Positions 1 through 8,227 of a stretch of 64,000 bases of DNA are shown piece by piece. The position numbers and the translations under genes are program-made. Numbering within the stretch: the first letter of the stretch is position 1; each line of letters begins with the position of its first letter. Source of the stretch: Rhodococcus zopfii NBRC 100606 = JCM 9919 (GTDB lineage Bacteria; Actinomycetota; Actinomycetes; Mycobacteriales; Mycobacteriaceae). The stretch lies in contig NZ_BCXI01000037.1 of the NCBI RefSeq assembly GCF_001895025.1, forward strand, positions 1-64,000, read 5' to 3'. The notes beneath the pieces were generated by a model that did no database searches, had not been told where the DNA came from, and worked only from the letters and a program-made list of their open reading frames with translations.

Positions 1-89
1 GCCTGTCCGGTGGCGCGCTGTGAAGCGCGTGCCCACCGCGTGTCTTTCGGCACCGGCAGGAATGCCCGGCATGTGGACCACGGAAGACG

Positions 90-974
90 TCAACCGGACG
101 GCACGATCGATCGGGCCAGTGCCTGCATGAGGTGGTCGAACTCGGGGGTGCGGGTGGTTCCGGCGCGGACGACGGCGCAGACCGGCACGCGCAGCAACTG
201 CCGCGATTCGCGCATGATCCGCAGGCCGGTGCGGGACGTCGCATCGACGGTGCCGGCGTACATCACCGTCCATGCCCGCGGGTTGGTGAGGACCTCGAGC
301 GTCGCGGTGTGGTCGCTTGCGATGGCCGGGCCGAGCCGCACCCGCCGTCCGACCTCGAGGAACGCGTCCTCGACGACCCGGTGGATGAGGATCTGGCTGT
401 GCCGCGGCGGCAGCAGCAGCGGATAGTGCGCGAGTTCGCCGAGGTCCACCGTCGAGAACGCGGACAGCGGATGCTGGCTGGAGGTGACGATGACGAGGTC
501 TTCGACGCCGAGCTCGATCGTCTCGAGTTCGGGCCGGTCGATGTCGCCGCGGATGAGGGCGAGGTCGGCATCACCGGAGGCGACCGCGTTCACCCGGTCC
601 GTGAAGTCCTTGATGACGAACTCGACGTCGAGGTTGGGGTGCTGCTGGCGGACCCGGGAGATCGCGTCGAGGCTCTGTGCGGCGAAGCTCATGTTCGCGC
701 TGATCCGAATGCGGTTGCGTGGCGGTCTCCCCACGTCGAGGGCGCGCGTTTCGAGGGCGAGGACCTCGGCGGCGATCGGCATGAGGCGCTGGCCCGCGTC
801 GGTGAGCCGGACGACGCGGGTGGACCGCTCGAACAGGCTGGTGCCCAGTTCGTTCTCGAGCTTCGCGATCTGATGGCTGATCGCCGACTGCGAGATGAAG
901 CATCGTTGCGCGGCACGGGAGAAGCTCGACTCCTCGCCGACGGCCATGAAGTACCGGAGTTGCCGGAAGTCCAT
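90..974 (-). CDS. LysR-family transcriptional regulator
   Basis: The protein is about 294 residues, the usual LysR length. It has an N-terminal winged HTH (starting MDFRQLRYFMAVGEE, with SFSRAAQRCFISQSAISHQI as the recognition region) and a periplasmic-binding-protein-like effector domain from about residue 90. I chose the ATG at 974 because AGGAGG lies just upstream; a longer frame begins at 995 without that support. It is divergent from the NDH-2 gene, and the roughly 135-bp gap between them is the likely place for its operator. LysR proteins usually activate a divergent gene in response to a small effector. The effector here is unknown and a role in ndh control is only inferred from position. 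Confidence 0.9.
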   Translation of the reverse strand: MDFRQLRYFMAVGEESSFSRAAQRCFISQSAISHQIAKLENELGTSLFERSTRVVRLTDAGQRLMPIAAEVLALETRALDVGRPPRNRIRISANMSFAAQSLDAISRVRQQHPNLDVEFVIKDFTDRVNAVASGDADLALIRGDIDRPELETIELGVEDLVIVTSSQHPLSAFSTVDLGELAHYPLLLPPRHSQILIHRVVEDAFLEVGRRVRLGPAIASDHTATLEVLTNPRAWTVMYAGTVDATSRTGLRIMRESRQLLRVPVCAVVRAGTTRTPEFDHLMQALARSIVPSG

Positions 975-1070
975 CACCCTCCTATTTATGAGCAAATCAG
1001 ATAACAGTATTTCGAATCTCCCAGGTTAGTGGACCGGAGCGAGGCGGATACATACGTTGGATCTCATACA

Positions 1071-1090
1071 TCGACTTCAGTCGACTTCAG
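1071..1090. repeat. Tandem 10-bp direct repeat in the LysR-ndh intergenic region
   Basis: The decamer TCGACTTCAG occurs twice head to tail immediately before the ndh ribosome binding site (GGAGG at about 1094). It lies in the probable 5' leader. It may be a regulator half-site pair or a chance duplication; no function can be assigned. Confidence 0.5.
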
Positions 1091-1109
1091 TGTGGAGGTT
1101 TGGGCAGTT

Positions 1110-2486
1110 ATGGGCGATGCAGAGTTCGACCGGACGGACGTCGTCATCGTGGGTTCGGGCTTCGGTGCCCTCGCGACCGCGAAGAAGCTCGGGAAGGCGG
1201 GCACCCCGTTCGTGCTGATCTCCGAGACCACCGAGCATCTGTTCCAGCCGCTGCTGTATCAGGTCGCCACGGGTGTCATCTCGCCCGGTGAGATCGCCCC
1301 CTCGGTGCGTGCGATCCTCGCCAAGTACCCGAACGCCGACGTCCGGCTCGGCCGCGTCGTCGATGTCGACCCCGAAGCGAACACCGTCGTCTACGAGGCC
1401 GCCGGCAAGCGCCACACCCTCGGCTACAAGCATCTCGTCGCCGCGACCGGCGCCCGTCAGGCGTACTTCGGCCGCGACGAGTTCGCCGACCTGACGTTCG
1501 CCCTCAAGACGGTCGACGACGCGGAGAAGCTGCGCCGCCAGATCATCCGGTGCTTCGAGGAAGCGCACATCACCACCGATCCCGAGCTCCGCAAGAACCT
1601 GCTCAGCTTCATCGTCGTCGGCGCAGGCCCGACCGGTGTGGAGCTGGCCGGCCAGATCAAGGAGCTCGCGCAGCGCTACTTCGCGGAGTCGATCGGCAAC
1701 ATCAACGCCGCCGACGTCACCGTCACCCTCGTCGAGGGCGCCGACAAGGTCCTCCCGCCGTTCGGTGGCAAGCTCAGCGACTACTCGAAGGAATCGCTCG
1801 AGAAGGCCGGTGTCGACGTGGTGCTGAACACCATGGTCACCGACATCGACGAGCACGGTGCGACCCTGTCGACGCCGTCGACCGAGGAGACGCGCCGGCT
1901 CACCGCCGAGACGATCATCTGGTCGGCCGGCATCCAAGCCAACGACTTCGCGGGCGTCCTCGCCGAGCGCACCGGCTGCGACACCGTCCGTGGTGGCCGG
2001 CTGCTCGTCGACAACGACTTCACCGTCGGCCGCGCCGACAACATCTACGCGATCGGCGACATGGTCACGCTGGACAACCTGCCCGCGCAGTCGCCGTTCG
2101 CGATGCAGGGCGGCCGCCATGTCGCGAAGATGATCCTCGGCAAGATCCCCGCCGGCACCCCGTTCCAGTACCGGGACAAGGGCAGCATGGCGATCATCAA
2201 CCGGTTCCGCGCCATCACCCGCGTCGGCAAGGTCGAACTCACCGGTTTCATCGCGTGGGTGCTGTGGCTCGCGGTGCACCTCGTGTACCTGGTGGGCTTC
2301 CGCAACCGCTACATCGCGGTGATGTCGTGGTGCGGTTCGTTCCTCGGACACCGGCGTCCGCATTTCTACTATGCGCAGACCGCGGAGCCGGTTCCGGCCG
2401 GGAACGAATCGGCCGCCGTCGCGGAGGAACCGACTGCCGAGGACACCCCGGACGTCGAACGCGAACCCGCACCGGCCATCGCCTGA
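1110..2486 (+). CDS. ndh: Type II NADH:quinone oxidoreductase (NDH-2)
   Basis: This 458-residue flavoprotein is a single-subunit, non-proton-pumping NADH dehydrogenase that feeds electrons to menaquinone at the inner face of the membrane. Visible features are an FAD-binding Rossmann motif VVIVGSGFGA at residues 11-20, a second nucleotide fold (VVGAGPTGVELAG), the FAD contact YAIGDM, and a hydrophobic C-terminal segment (FIAWVLWLAVHLVYLVGF) that would anchor the enzyme. The start at 1110 is preceded by GGAGG; an upstream in-frame methionine at 1029 would add residues unlike the family. The acidic Pro/Glu-rich tail is probably disordered. A 15-bp hairpin terminator follows. Confidence 0.93.
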   Translation: MGDAEFDRTDVVIVGSGFGALATAKKLGKAGTPFVLISETTEHLFQPLLYQVATGVISPGEIAPSVRAILAKYPNADVRLGRVVDVDPEANTVVYEAAGKRHTLGYKHLVAATGARQAYFGRDEFADLTFALKTVDDAEKLRRQIIRCFEEAHITTDPELRKNLLSFIVVGAGPTGVELAGQIKELAQRYFAESIGNINAADVTVTLVEGADKVLPPFGGKLSDYSKESLEKAGVDVVLNTMVTDIDEHGATLSTPSTEETRRLTAETIIWSAGIQANDFAGVLAERTGCDTVRGGRLLVDNDFTVGRADNIYAIGDMVTLDNLPAQSPFAMQGGRHVAKMILGKIPAGTPFQYRDKGSMAIINRFRAITRVGKVELTGFIAWVLWLAVHLVYLVGFRNRYIAVMSWCGSFLGHRRPHFYYAQTAEPVPAGNESAAVAEEPTAEDTPDVEREPAPAIA

Positions 2487-2501
2487 CCGAATCCCGACGA
2501 A

Positions 2502-2534
2502 CTGCGCCCCGGACGGCTCCCGTCCGGGGCGCAG
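2502..2534 (+). terminator. Hairpin terminator after ndh
   Basis: A perfect 15-bp stem (CTGCGCCCCGGACGG and its complement) with a 3-nt loop lies 15 bp past the ndh stop. There is no U tract, which is common in actinobacterial terminators. Confidence 0.8.
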
Positions 2535-2613
2535 CCGTTGCGCCCGGGGGCGGAAGCCTTCGCCCGGGCGTGCGGGCGTACAGGTACGGGCGCGGGCGGG
2601 CACACTGAGACGC

Positions 2614-3651
2614 ATGAGCGACTCCACGAATGTCCAGAGCACCCGGATCGTCCTCGCCTCCCGACCCGTCGGTGCGCCCACCGCGGAGAACTTCCGCACC
2701 GAAACCGTCGCGGTTCCCGAGCCCGGGGACGGTCAGCTCTTGGTGCGGGTGGTGTATCTGTCGCTCGATCCGTACATGCGGGGACGGATGAGCGCCGCGA
2801 AGTCCTACGCCCCGCCGGTGGAGCTCGATGCGGTGATGGTCGGGGCGACGGTCGCGCAGGTCGTCACGTCGCGGCACCCGAACTTCGCGGAGGGCGACTA
2901 CGTGCTGGCGGGCACCGGCTGGCAGACGCACGCCGTCGTCGACGGGCGAGCGGTGCGCAAGCTCGATCCGGAGGCGGCGCCGCTGTCGACGGCGCTCGGT
3001 GTCCTCGGCATGCCCGGTTTCACCGCGTATTCGGGGCTGTTGAAGATCGGGCAGCCGAAGGCGGGGGAGACCGTCGTGGTCGCGGCGGCGAGCGGTCCCG
3101 TCGGGTCCGCGGTCGGGCAGATCGCGAAGATCAAAGGTGCCCGGGCGGTCGGGATCGCCGGCGGACCTGAAAAGTGCCGGCATCTGCTCGACGACCTCGG
3201 ATTCGATGCGGCCGTCGACCACCGCGCCCCCGATTTCGCGGAGCGGCTGCGCGAGGCGGTGCCGGACGGCATCGACGTCTACTTCGAGAACGTCGGCGGG
3301 TCCGTCACGGCGGCGGTGATCCCGCTGCTGAACCTGTATGCACGGATGCCGGTGTGCGGGTTGGTGTCTCAATACAACACGGTAGCCACCGACGCGCCGG
3401 ATCGCTTGCCGGCCTTCTTCGGGACGATTCTGGTCAAGAGCCTGACCGTCCGCGGGTTCATCCAGTCCGAGTTCGTGCGGGAGATGCACGACGACTTCCT
3501 CCGCGACGCCTCCGAGTGGGTCCGCAGCGGCACGTTGAGGTATCGGGAGGACATCGTCGACGGACTGGACGCCGCGCCGGACGCGTTCGTCGGGCTGCTC
3601 GAGGGCAGGAACTTCGGCAAGCTCGTCGTGCGGGTCGCTCCGGAGTCCTGA
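2614..3651 (+). CDS. NADP-dependent MDR-family alkenal/enone reductase (CurA-like)
   Basis: The 345-residue protein belongs to the zinc-independent medium-chain reductase group that includes leukotriene B4 dehydrogenase and CurA, which reduce the C=C bond of enones or alkenals with NADPH. Family signatures are YLSLDPYMRGRM near residue 50, GMPGFTAYSGL, the nucleotide-binding stretch VVVAAASGPVGSAVGQIAK (AASGxVG), and DVYFENVGG. No cysteine/histidine zinc set is present. The start at 2614 gives the normal family length. It is monocistronic, bounded by terminators. The physiological substrate is unknown. Confidence 0.88.
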   Translation: MSDSTNVQSTRIVLASRPVGAPTAENFRTETVAVPEPGDGQLLVRVVYLSLDPYMRGRMSAAKSYAPPVELDAVMVGATVAQVVTSRHPNFAEGDYVLAGTGWQTHAVVDGRAVRKLDPEAAPLSTALGVLGMPGFTAYSGLLKIGQPKAGETVVVAAASGPVGSAVGQIAKIKGARAVGIAGGPEKCRHLLDDLGFDAAVDHRAPDFAERLREAVPDGIDVYFENVGGSVTAAVIPLLNLYARMPVCGLVSQYNTVATDAPDRLPAFFGTILVKSLTVRGFIQSEFVREMHDDFLRDASEWVRSGTLRYREDIVDGLDAAPDAFVGLLEGRNFGKLVVRVAPES

Positions 3652-3684
3652 CCGCCCGGGTGATGGGAACCTTCACCCGGGCGG
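3652..3684. terminator. Bidirectional terminator between convergent genes
   Basis: A perfect 12-bp stem (CCGCCCGGGTGA and its complement at 3673-3684) encloses a 9-nt loop. It sits between the stop codons of the CurA-like gene and leftward pcaF and can serve both. Confidence 0.78.
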
Positions 3685-3711
3685 GCCGAATGATGGTTCC
3701 CGTCAACGGGT

Positions 3712-4923
3712 TCAGACGACGCGTTCGAAGACCGCGGCGAGACCCTGGCCGCCGCCGATGCACATGGTTTCGAGTCCGTAGCGACCCTCGCGGCGGTCGA
3801 GCTCACGGAGCAGGGTCGCCAGGATCCGTCCGCCGGTGGCGCCGACGGGGTGACCCAGGGAGATGCCGGAGCCGTTGGGGTTCAGGCGCGGGTCGTCGGG
3901 TTCGAGGCCCCACGTCCGGGTCACGGCGAGGGCCTGGGCGGCGAAAGCCTCGTTGAGTTCGATGACGTCGAGGTCGGCGAGCGAGAGACCGAGCCTGCCG
4001 AGGGCCTGTGTGGTCGCGGGGACCGGGCCGATGCCCATCGTGCGCGGCGGGACGCCGGCGACCGCCCAGCTCGCGAGGCGGGCGAGCGGTCGCAGTCCGA
4101 GTGCCGCGGCCTTCTCCGCGGTCGTGACGATTGCCAGCGCGGCACCGTCGTTCTGGCCGCTCGCATTGCCGGCGGTGACGGTCGCGTTCCGGTCGACCTT
4201 GCCGCGGATCGGACGGAGCTTGGCGAGCGTTTCGAGGCTCGTGTCGGCGCGGGGGTGCTCGTCGGTGTCGACCAGCACGGGATCGCCCTTGCGCTGCGGC
4301 ACCGGCACCGGCACGATCTCCTGCGCGAACACGCCGTTCTTCTGGGCCGCGACCGCACGCTGATGGGACTGGACGGCGAGTGCGTCCTGGTCGGTGCGGC
4401 TGATGGAGAACTCCGCGCGCAGGTTCTCGGCCGTCTCGATCATTCCGCCCGGGACCGGGAAGTCGCGTCCACCGGCGGTGACCCGGGCGCGCGCCAGGCG
4501 GTCGTTGAGCGCGACGGCCTCACCCTTGACGCCCCATCGCATGCCGGTCGCGTAGAACTCGGCCTGGCTCATCGATTCCGCGCCGCCCGCGAGAATCAGC
4601 TCGCTCCCGCCGGTCTGCACCTGCATCACGGCCTGGATGATCGCCTGCAGACCCGAGCCGCACCGCCGGTCGACCTGCAGACCCGGGACGTCGACGCCGA
4701 GACCGGCATTGAGCGCCGCGACCCGGCCGATGGCGGGGGATTCGCCGTTGGGAGAGGCCTGCCCGAGGATGACGTCGTCGACATCTGCACCCGATATTCC
4801 GGTGCGGGTGACGATTTCGCGGATCACGGTCGCGGCGAGATCTTCCGGCGCGACCGCGGAGAGTACGCCGCCGAAGCGGCCGACCGGGGTGCGCAGGGGT
4901 TCGCAGATCACGACGTCATGCAT
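3712..4923 (-). CDS. pcaF: 3-oxoadipyl-CoA/acetyl-CoA thiolase
   Basis: This 403-residue thiolase would cleave beta-ketoadipyl-CoA into succinyl-CoA and acetyl-CoA, the last step of protocatechuate/catechol degradation. The nucleophile is Cys88 in RRCGSG. The C-terminal catalytic set is present: NEAFAAQ, GHPVGATG (His) and CIGGGQG (Cys). Sequence alone cannot separate PcaF from other degradative thiolases. The assignment rests on position: it follows pcaD and the IclR regulator on the same strand and lies next to pcaIJ, which makes its CoA substrate. It is the last gene of the leftward unit and ends at a shared terminator. Confidence 0.92.
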   Translation of the reverse strand: MHDVVICEPLRTPVGRFGGVLSAVAPEDLAATVIREIVTRTGISGADVDDVILGQASPNGESPAIGRVAALNAGLGVDVPGLQVDRRCGSGLQAIIQAVMQVQTGGSELILAGGAESMSQAEFYATGMRWGVKGEAVALNDRLARARVTAGGRDFPVPGGMIETAENLRAEFSISRTDQDALAVQSHQRAVAAQKNGVFAQEIVPVPVPQRKGDPVLVDTDEHPRADTSLETLAKLRPIRGKVDRNATVTAGNASGQNDGAALAIVTTAEKAAALGLRPLARLASWAVAGVPPRTMGIGPVPATTQALGRLGLSLADLDVIELNEAFAAQALAVTRTWGLEPDDPRLNPNGSGISLGHPVGATGGRILATLLRELDRREGRYGLETMCIGGGQGLAAVFERVV

Positions 4924-4948
4924 GGTTGTTCCTCGGTTTCGTTGGTAC

Positions 4949-5752
4949 CTAATGTGTTTGGGTGCTGGCGAGGTCGGCGGAGATGGCGGCTGCCGCGGCG
5001 ACCACCGCGGGGACCAGCTCCTCGTCGACGACCTCGCGGGTGTAGCGGGCCGCGTGTGTCGAGATGTTCACCGCGGCGACGACCGCTCCCGACGCATCGC
5101 GGATCGGAGCCGCGAGCGAACGCAGGCCCTCCTCGAGTTCCTGGTCGACGACGCAGTATCCGTCGCGGCGCACGCGGTCGAGTTGGGCACGCAGGTCGTC
5201 GGCGGTCACGACCGTCCGGCCGGTCAGGGGTGTCAGTTCGGCACGGGCCAGATACGCGTCGAGTCCGGCCGGGGTGAGCCCGGCGAGCAGCACCCGGCCC
5301 ATCGACGTCGCGTGCGCGGGGAAGCGGGTGCCGAGGGTGATGGACACGGTCATGATCCGGGTGACCGGCACCCGCGCCACGTACACGATGTCGTCGCCGT
5401 CGAGCACCGACACCGACGTCGATTCGCGCACCGCCGCCGCCAGCGCCTCGAGGTGCGGGCGCGCGACGTCGGGCAACGTCAGGCTCGACAGGTAGCTGTA
5501 GCCGAGTTCGAGGACGCGCGGCGTCAGCCAGAACCGTGACCCGTCCGTACGGACGTATCCGAGTTCGGCGAGGGTCAGCAGGAACCGGCGTGCGGTCGCG
5601 CGGGTCAGGCCGGTGGCCTTGGCGACGTCGCTGAGGGTGCGCTGGGGGTGCGCCGCGTCGAACGCCTTGACCACGCTCAGCCCCCGCGCCAGCGACTGCA
5701 CGAAGTCGGGGGAAGCGCCGGGAGTGTCCGTCGTCGTATCGATCTCGCTCAC
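4949..5752 (-). CDS. pcaR: IclR-family regulator of beta-ketoadipate genes
   Basis: The protein has an N-terminal winged HTH (TLSDVAKATGLTRATARRFLLTLAELGYV) and a C-terminal IclR effector domain ending in the typical NISTHAARYT region. Members called PcaR or PcaU sense beta-ketoadipate or protocatechuate and bind about 15-bp sites near pca promoters. Two such sites are visible at 6600-6633. I favour the GTG at 5752 (VSEIDTTTD), with GGGGG 11 nt upstream. An ATG at 5806 would add 18 residues and almost abut the pcaD stop. The gene lies between pcaD and pcaF and is probably co-transcribed with both. Confidence 0.88.
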   Translation of the reverse strand: MSEIDTTTDTPGASPDFVQSLARGLSVVKAFDAAHPQRTLSDVAKATGLTRATARRFLLTLAELGYVRTDGSRFWLTPRVLELGYSYLSSLTLPDVARPHLEALAAAVRESTSVSVLDGDDIVYVARVPVTRIMTVSITLGTRFPAHATSMGRVLLAGLTPAGLDAYLARAELTPLTGRTVVTADDLRAQLDRVRRDGYCVVDQELEEGLRSLAAPIRDASGAVVAAVNISTHAARYTREVVDEELVPAVVAAAAAISADLASTQTH

Positions 5753-5809
5753 GATCCGCTCATCCCCCTCGTGTCCGTGCCTGGCGGGCGCAATACTTCC
5801 ACGCATCTG

Positions 5810-6580
5810 TCAGCGGTCGTTCGCGAAGTGCGCGACCACCAGTTCGGTGATGCGGTCGGCCTGCTCGACGTTTGCGAGGTGCGCACCCGGATCGACGACG
5901 TGGAAGGTGGCGCCCGCGATGCCCTCGGCGAGTGCGCGCATGGTGGCGGGCGGGGTCGCGGGGTCCTGCGCACCGGCGACGACCAGGGTCGGGGCGGTGA
6001 TGCGCGCGAGGTCGGGCCGTCCGTCCCAGGTGGCGAGTGCTTCGCAGCATGCGGCGTAGCCTTCGTCGGCCGTCGACTTCACCATGTCGACGTGCCGGGC
6101 GACGAGGGCGGGATCGCGGTCGCGCAGGCCGGCGGTGAACCAGCGGTCCACGATGGATTCGGCGATGGAGGCCAGGCCCCCGGTGCGCACGGTCGCGGCG
6201 CGGTCGTGCCACGGTCCGGCCGGGGCGAACGCGGCGGAGGTGCACAGCAAGGTGAGGGTGCGGACCCGCTCGGGGTGGTGCGCGGCGAGCCACTGTCCGA
6301 CGGCCCCGCCCAGGGACAGCCCGACGAAGTGCACGGCGTCGAGACCGAGATCGTCGAGCAGCGCCACGATGTCGCCGCCGAGTTCGTCGAGTGTGTAAGG
6401 ACCTTGGGGCGCAGGTGATTTCCCGTGTCCACGATGGTCGACGACGAGGACGTGCGCGACGGCGGACAGGGCGTCGATCTGGGGTGCCCACATCGACAGG
6501 TCGGATCCCAGCGAGCCGAGGAGCACCACGGGTGGGGCGGCGGGGTCGCCGTGCCGTTCGTAGTTGAGCGTGACGGTCAT
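5810..6580 (-). CDS. pcaD: 3-oxoadipate enol-lactone hydrolase
   Basis: This 256-residue alpha/beta hydrolase would open 3-oxoadipate enol-lactone to 3-oxoadipate. The nucleophile elbow is GLSLGG (Ser near residue 90). The oxyanion strand is [13 protein letters not shown] near residues 20-30, and the late acid and base are in [10 protein letters not shown] and [10 protein letters not shown]. The start at 6580 has AGGTG immediately upstream; the frame could begin 4 codons earlier. It heads the leftward pcaD-pcaR-pcaF unit, divergent from pcaIJ. In many Rhodococcus the lactonase is fused to decarboxylase (PcaL); here it stands alone. Confidence 0.9.
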   Translation of the reverse strand: MTVTLNYERHGDPAAPPVVLLGSLGSDLSMWAPQIDALSAVAHVLVVDHRGHGKSPAPQGPYTLDELGGDIVALLDDLGLDAVHFVGLSLGGAVGQWLAAHHPERVRTLTLLCTSAAFAPAGPWHDRAATVRTGGLASIAESIVDRWFTAGLRDRDPALVARHVDMVKSTADEGYAACCEALATWDGRPDLARITAPTLVVAGAQDPATPPATMRALAEGIAGATFHVVDPGAHLANVEQADRITELVVAHFANDR

Positions 6581-6599
6581 GCACCTCAGCATAGCCGTT

Positions 6600-6614
6600 G
6601 TTCGTATTACGGAC
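6600..6614. promoter_or_regulatory. PcaR-like operator 1
   Basis: GTTCGTATTACGGAC matches, at the outer positions GTTC-N6-CG-N-AC, the 15-bp PcaR site I recall from Pseudomonas (GTTCGATAATCGCAC). Its core CGTATTACG is palindromic. It lies 19 bp from the pcaD start codon in the divergent pcaD/pcaI promoter region. It is seen in sequence; the binding protein is inferred. Confidence 0.65.
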
Positions 6615-6618
6615 GAGG

Positions 6619-6633
6619 GTTCACAATGCGTAC
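6619..6633. promoter_or_regulatory. PcaR-like operator 2
   Basis: GTTCACAATGCGTAC shows the same GTTC-N6-CG-N-AC pattern as the site starting at 6600, in the same orientation. The repeat period is 19 bp, just under two helical turns. It ends 21 bp before the pcaI ATG, so bound protein would overlap the probable pcaIJ promoter. Confidence 0.6.
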
Positions 6634-6654
6634 AAGACCCGCTATCCTTCGGTC

Positions 6655-7401
6655 ATGGACAAAGTCGTTGCCACCGCCGCCGAGGCCGTAGCCGACATCC
6701 CGGACGGCGCCACGATCGCTGTCGGCGGATTCGGCCTGGTCGGCGTCCCCGAAATCCTCATCGATGCCCTCCTCGACCAGGGCGCCACCGACCTCGAGAC
6801 GGTCAGCAACAACTGCGGAACCGACGGCTTCGGTCTCGGTGTGCTGCTGGAGAAGGGCCGCATCCGCCGGACCATCTCCTCGTACGTCGGCGCCAACAAG
6901 GAGTTCGCGCGCCAGTACCTCGCCGGGGAACTCGAGGTCGAGCTGACCCCGCAGGGCACCCTCGCCGAGCGCATGCGCGCCGGCGGCGCCGGTATCCCGG
7001 CGTTCTTCACCCCGGCCGGTGTCGGCACCCAGGTCGAAGAGGGCGGACTGCCGCTGCGCTACGACGGCAAGGGCGGCATCGCGGTGGTATCCCCGCCGAA
7101 GGAAACCCGCGACTTCGACGGCGTCACCTACGTGATGGAACGCGGCATCGTCGCCGACTACGCCCTGGTCCACGCATGGAAGGGCGACCGGCACGGCAAC
7201 CTCGTCTACCGGCAGAGCGCCCGCAACTTCAACCCGCCGGCCGCGACCTCGGGTCGCATCACCATCGCGCAGGTCGAATACCTCGTCGAACCCGGCGAGC
7301 TGGATCCGAACGAGATCCACACGCCGGGCATCCACGTACAGCGCGTCGTGCCCGTCGGCCCTGTCACCGTCGGCATCGAAAACAGGACGGTCCGTTCATG
7401 A
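6655..7401 (+). CDS. pcaI: 3-oxoadipate CoA-transferase subunit A
   Basis: This is the alpha subunit (248 residues) of the succinyl-CoA:3-oxoadipate CoA-transferase, which activates beta-ketoadipate for thiolytic cleavage. Family features are the glycine-rich [10 protein letters not shown] near residues 23-32, [11 protein letters not shown], and the typical ending [18 protein letters not shown] followed by [10 protein letters not shown]. The start [12 protein letters not shown] fits family N-termini; an in-frame methionine at 6598 would run through the operator. Its stop overlaps the pcaJ start (ATGA), which suggests translational coupling of the two subunits. Confidence 0.95.
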   Translation: MDKVVATAAEAVADIPDGATIAVGGFGLVGVPEILIDALLDQGATDLETVSNNCGTDGFGLGVLLEKGRIRRTISSYVGANKEFARQYLAGELEVELTPQGTLAERMRAGGAGIPAFFTPAGVGTQVEEGGLPLRYDGKGGIAVVSPPKETRDFDGVTYVMERGIVADYALVHAWKGDRHGNLVYRQSARNFNPPAATSGRITIAQVEYLVEPGELDPNEIHTPGIHVQRVVPVGPVTVGIENRTVRS

Positions 7402-8045
7402 CTCAGGCAGCCACCAAGAAACTGACCCGCGAGCAGATGGCCGCGCGTGTCGCGCAGGAACTGTCCGACGGGCAGTACGTCAACCTCGGCATCGGCATGC
7501 CCACGCTGGTCCCGAACTTCCTCGATCCCGGCATCGAGGTCATTCTGCACTCGGAGAACGGTGTGCTCGGCGTCGGCCCGTACCCGTACGAGGACGAGAT
7601 CGATCCCGAACTCATCAACGCAGGCAAGGAACTCATCACCGTCGTTCCCGGCGCCTCGTTCTTCGATTCGTCGCAGTCCTTCGGGATGATCCGCGGCGGC
7701 CAGATCGACGTCGCCGTCCTCGGGGCGATGCAGGTCAGCGCGAAGGGCGACATCGCCAACTGGATGATCCCCGGTGCCATGGTCAAGGGCATGGGCGGTG
7801 CGATGGACCTCGTGCACGGCGCGCGACGCGTCATCGTGATGATGGAACACGTCACGAAGAAGGGTGAGCCGAAGATCTTCGAGGAATGCACCCTGCCGCT
7901 CACCGGCAAGCGCTGCGTCCAGCGGATCATCACCGACATGGCAGTCATCGACGTCACCGACGAGGGCCTGAAGCTCGTCGAGACGGCTCCCGGAGTCAGT
8001 GGCGAGGAGGTCGTTGCCGCGACCGCCGCGACACTGATCGTCTGA
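7398..8045 (+). CDS. pcaJ: 3-oxoadipate CoA-transferase subunit B
   Basis: The beta subunit (215 residues) carries the catalytic glutamate, Glu53 in LHSENGVLG, which forms the enzyme-CoA thioester. Other markers are [15 protein letters not shown] and [26 protein letters not shown]. It overlaps pcaI by 4 bp and a hairpin terminator follows 12 bp past the stop, so pcaIJ form a two-gene operon facing away from pcaD-pcaR-pcaF. Confidence 0.95.
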   Translation: MTQAATKKLTREQMAARVAQELSDGQYVNLGIGMPTLVPNFLDPGIEVILHSENGVLGVGPYPYEDEIDPELINAGKELITVVPGASFFDSSQSFGMIRGGQIDVAVLGAMQVSAKGDIANWMIPGAMVKGMGGAMDLVHGARRVIVMMEHVTKKGEPKIFEECTLPLTGKRCVQRIITDMAVIDVTDEGLKLVETAPGVSGEEVVAATAATLIV

Positions 8046-8057
8046 CGCTCGTCTTCC

Positions 8058-8094
8058 CGTCGCCCGCCGGCCCGCACAGGGCCGACGGGCGACG
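8058..8094 (+). terminator. Terminator of pcaIJ
   Basis: Arms 8058-8073 and 8079-8094 form a 16-bp stem with one mismatch and a 5-nt loop, directly after the pcaJ stop. Confidence 0.75.
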
Positions 8095-8227
8095 CTGCGC
8101 TTCGGTGGGTGCACCCTTCGGGGATGAACACCGCCCGGATCTCCCGGTGGCCGGGATACTCGCCTGCCGAGGCCGATCGGGCCGCTAGCCTCCTGCTCGA
8201 CGGCCTGAGATCGAGCGATCGGGAGCA

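Noticed and set aside
1-89. Open frames at the left edge
   Set aside because: No ribosome binding site or codon bias; this is the downstream flank of the LysR gene.
1077-2699. 540-codon antisense open frame
   Set aside because: It lies opposite ndh and has the same GC-shadow features.
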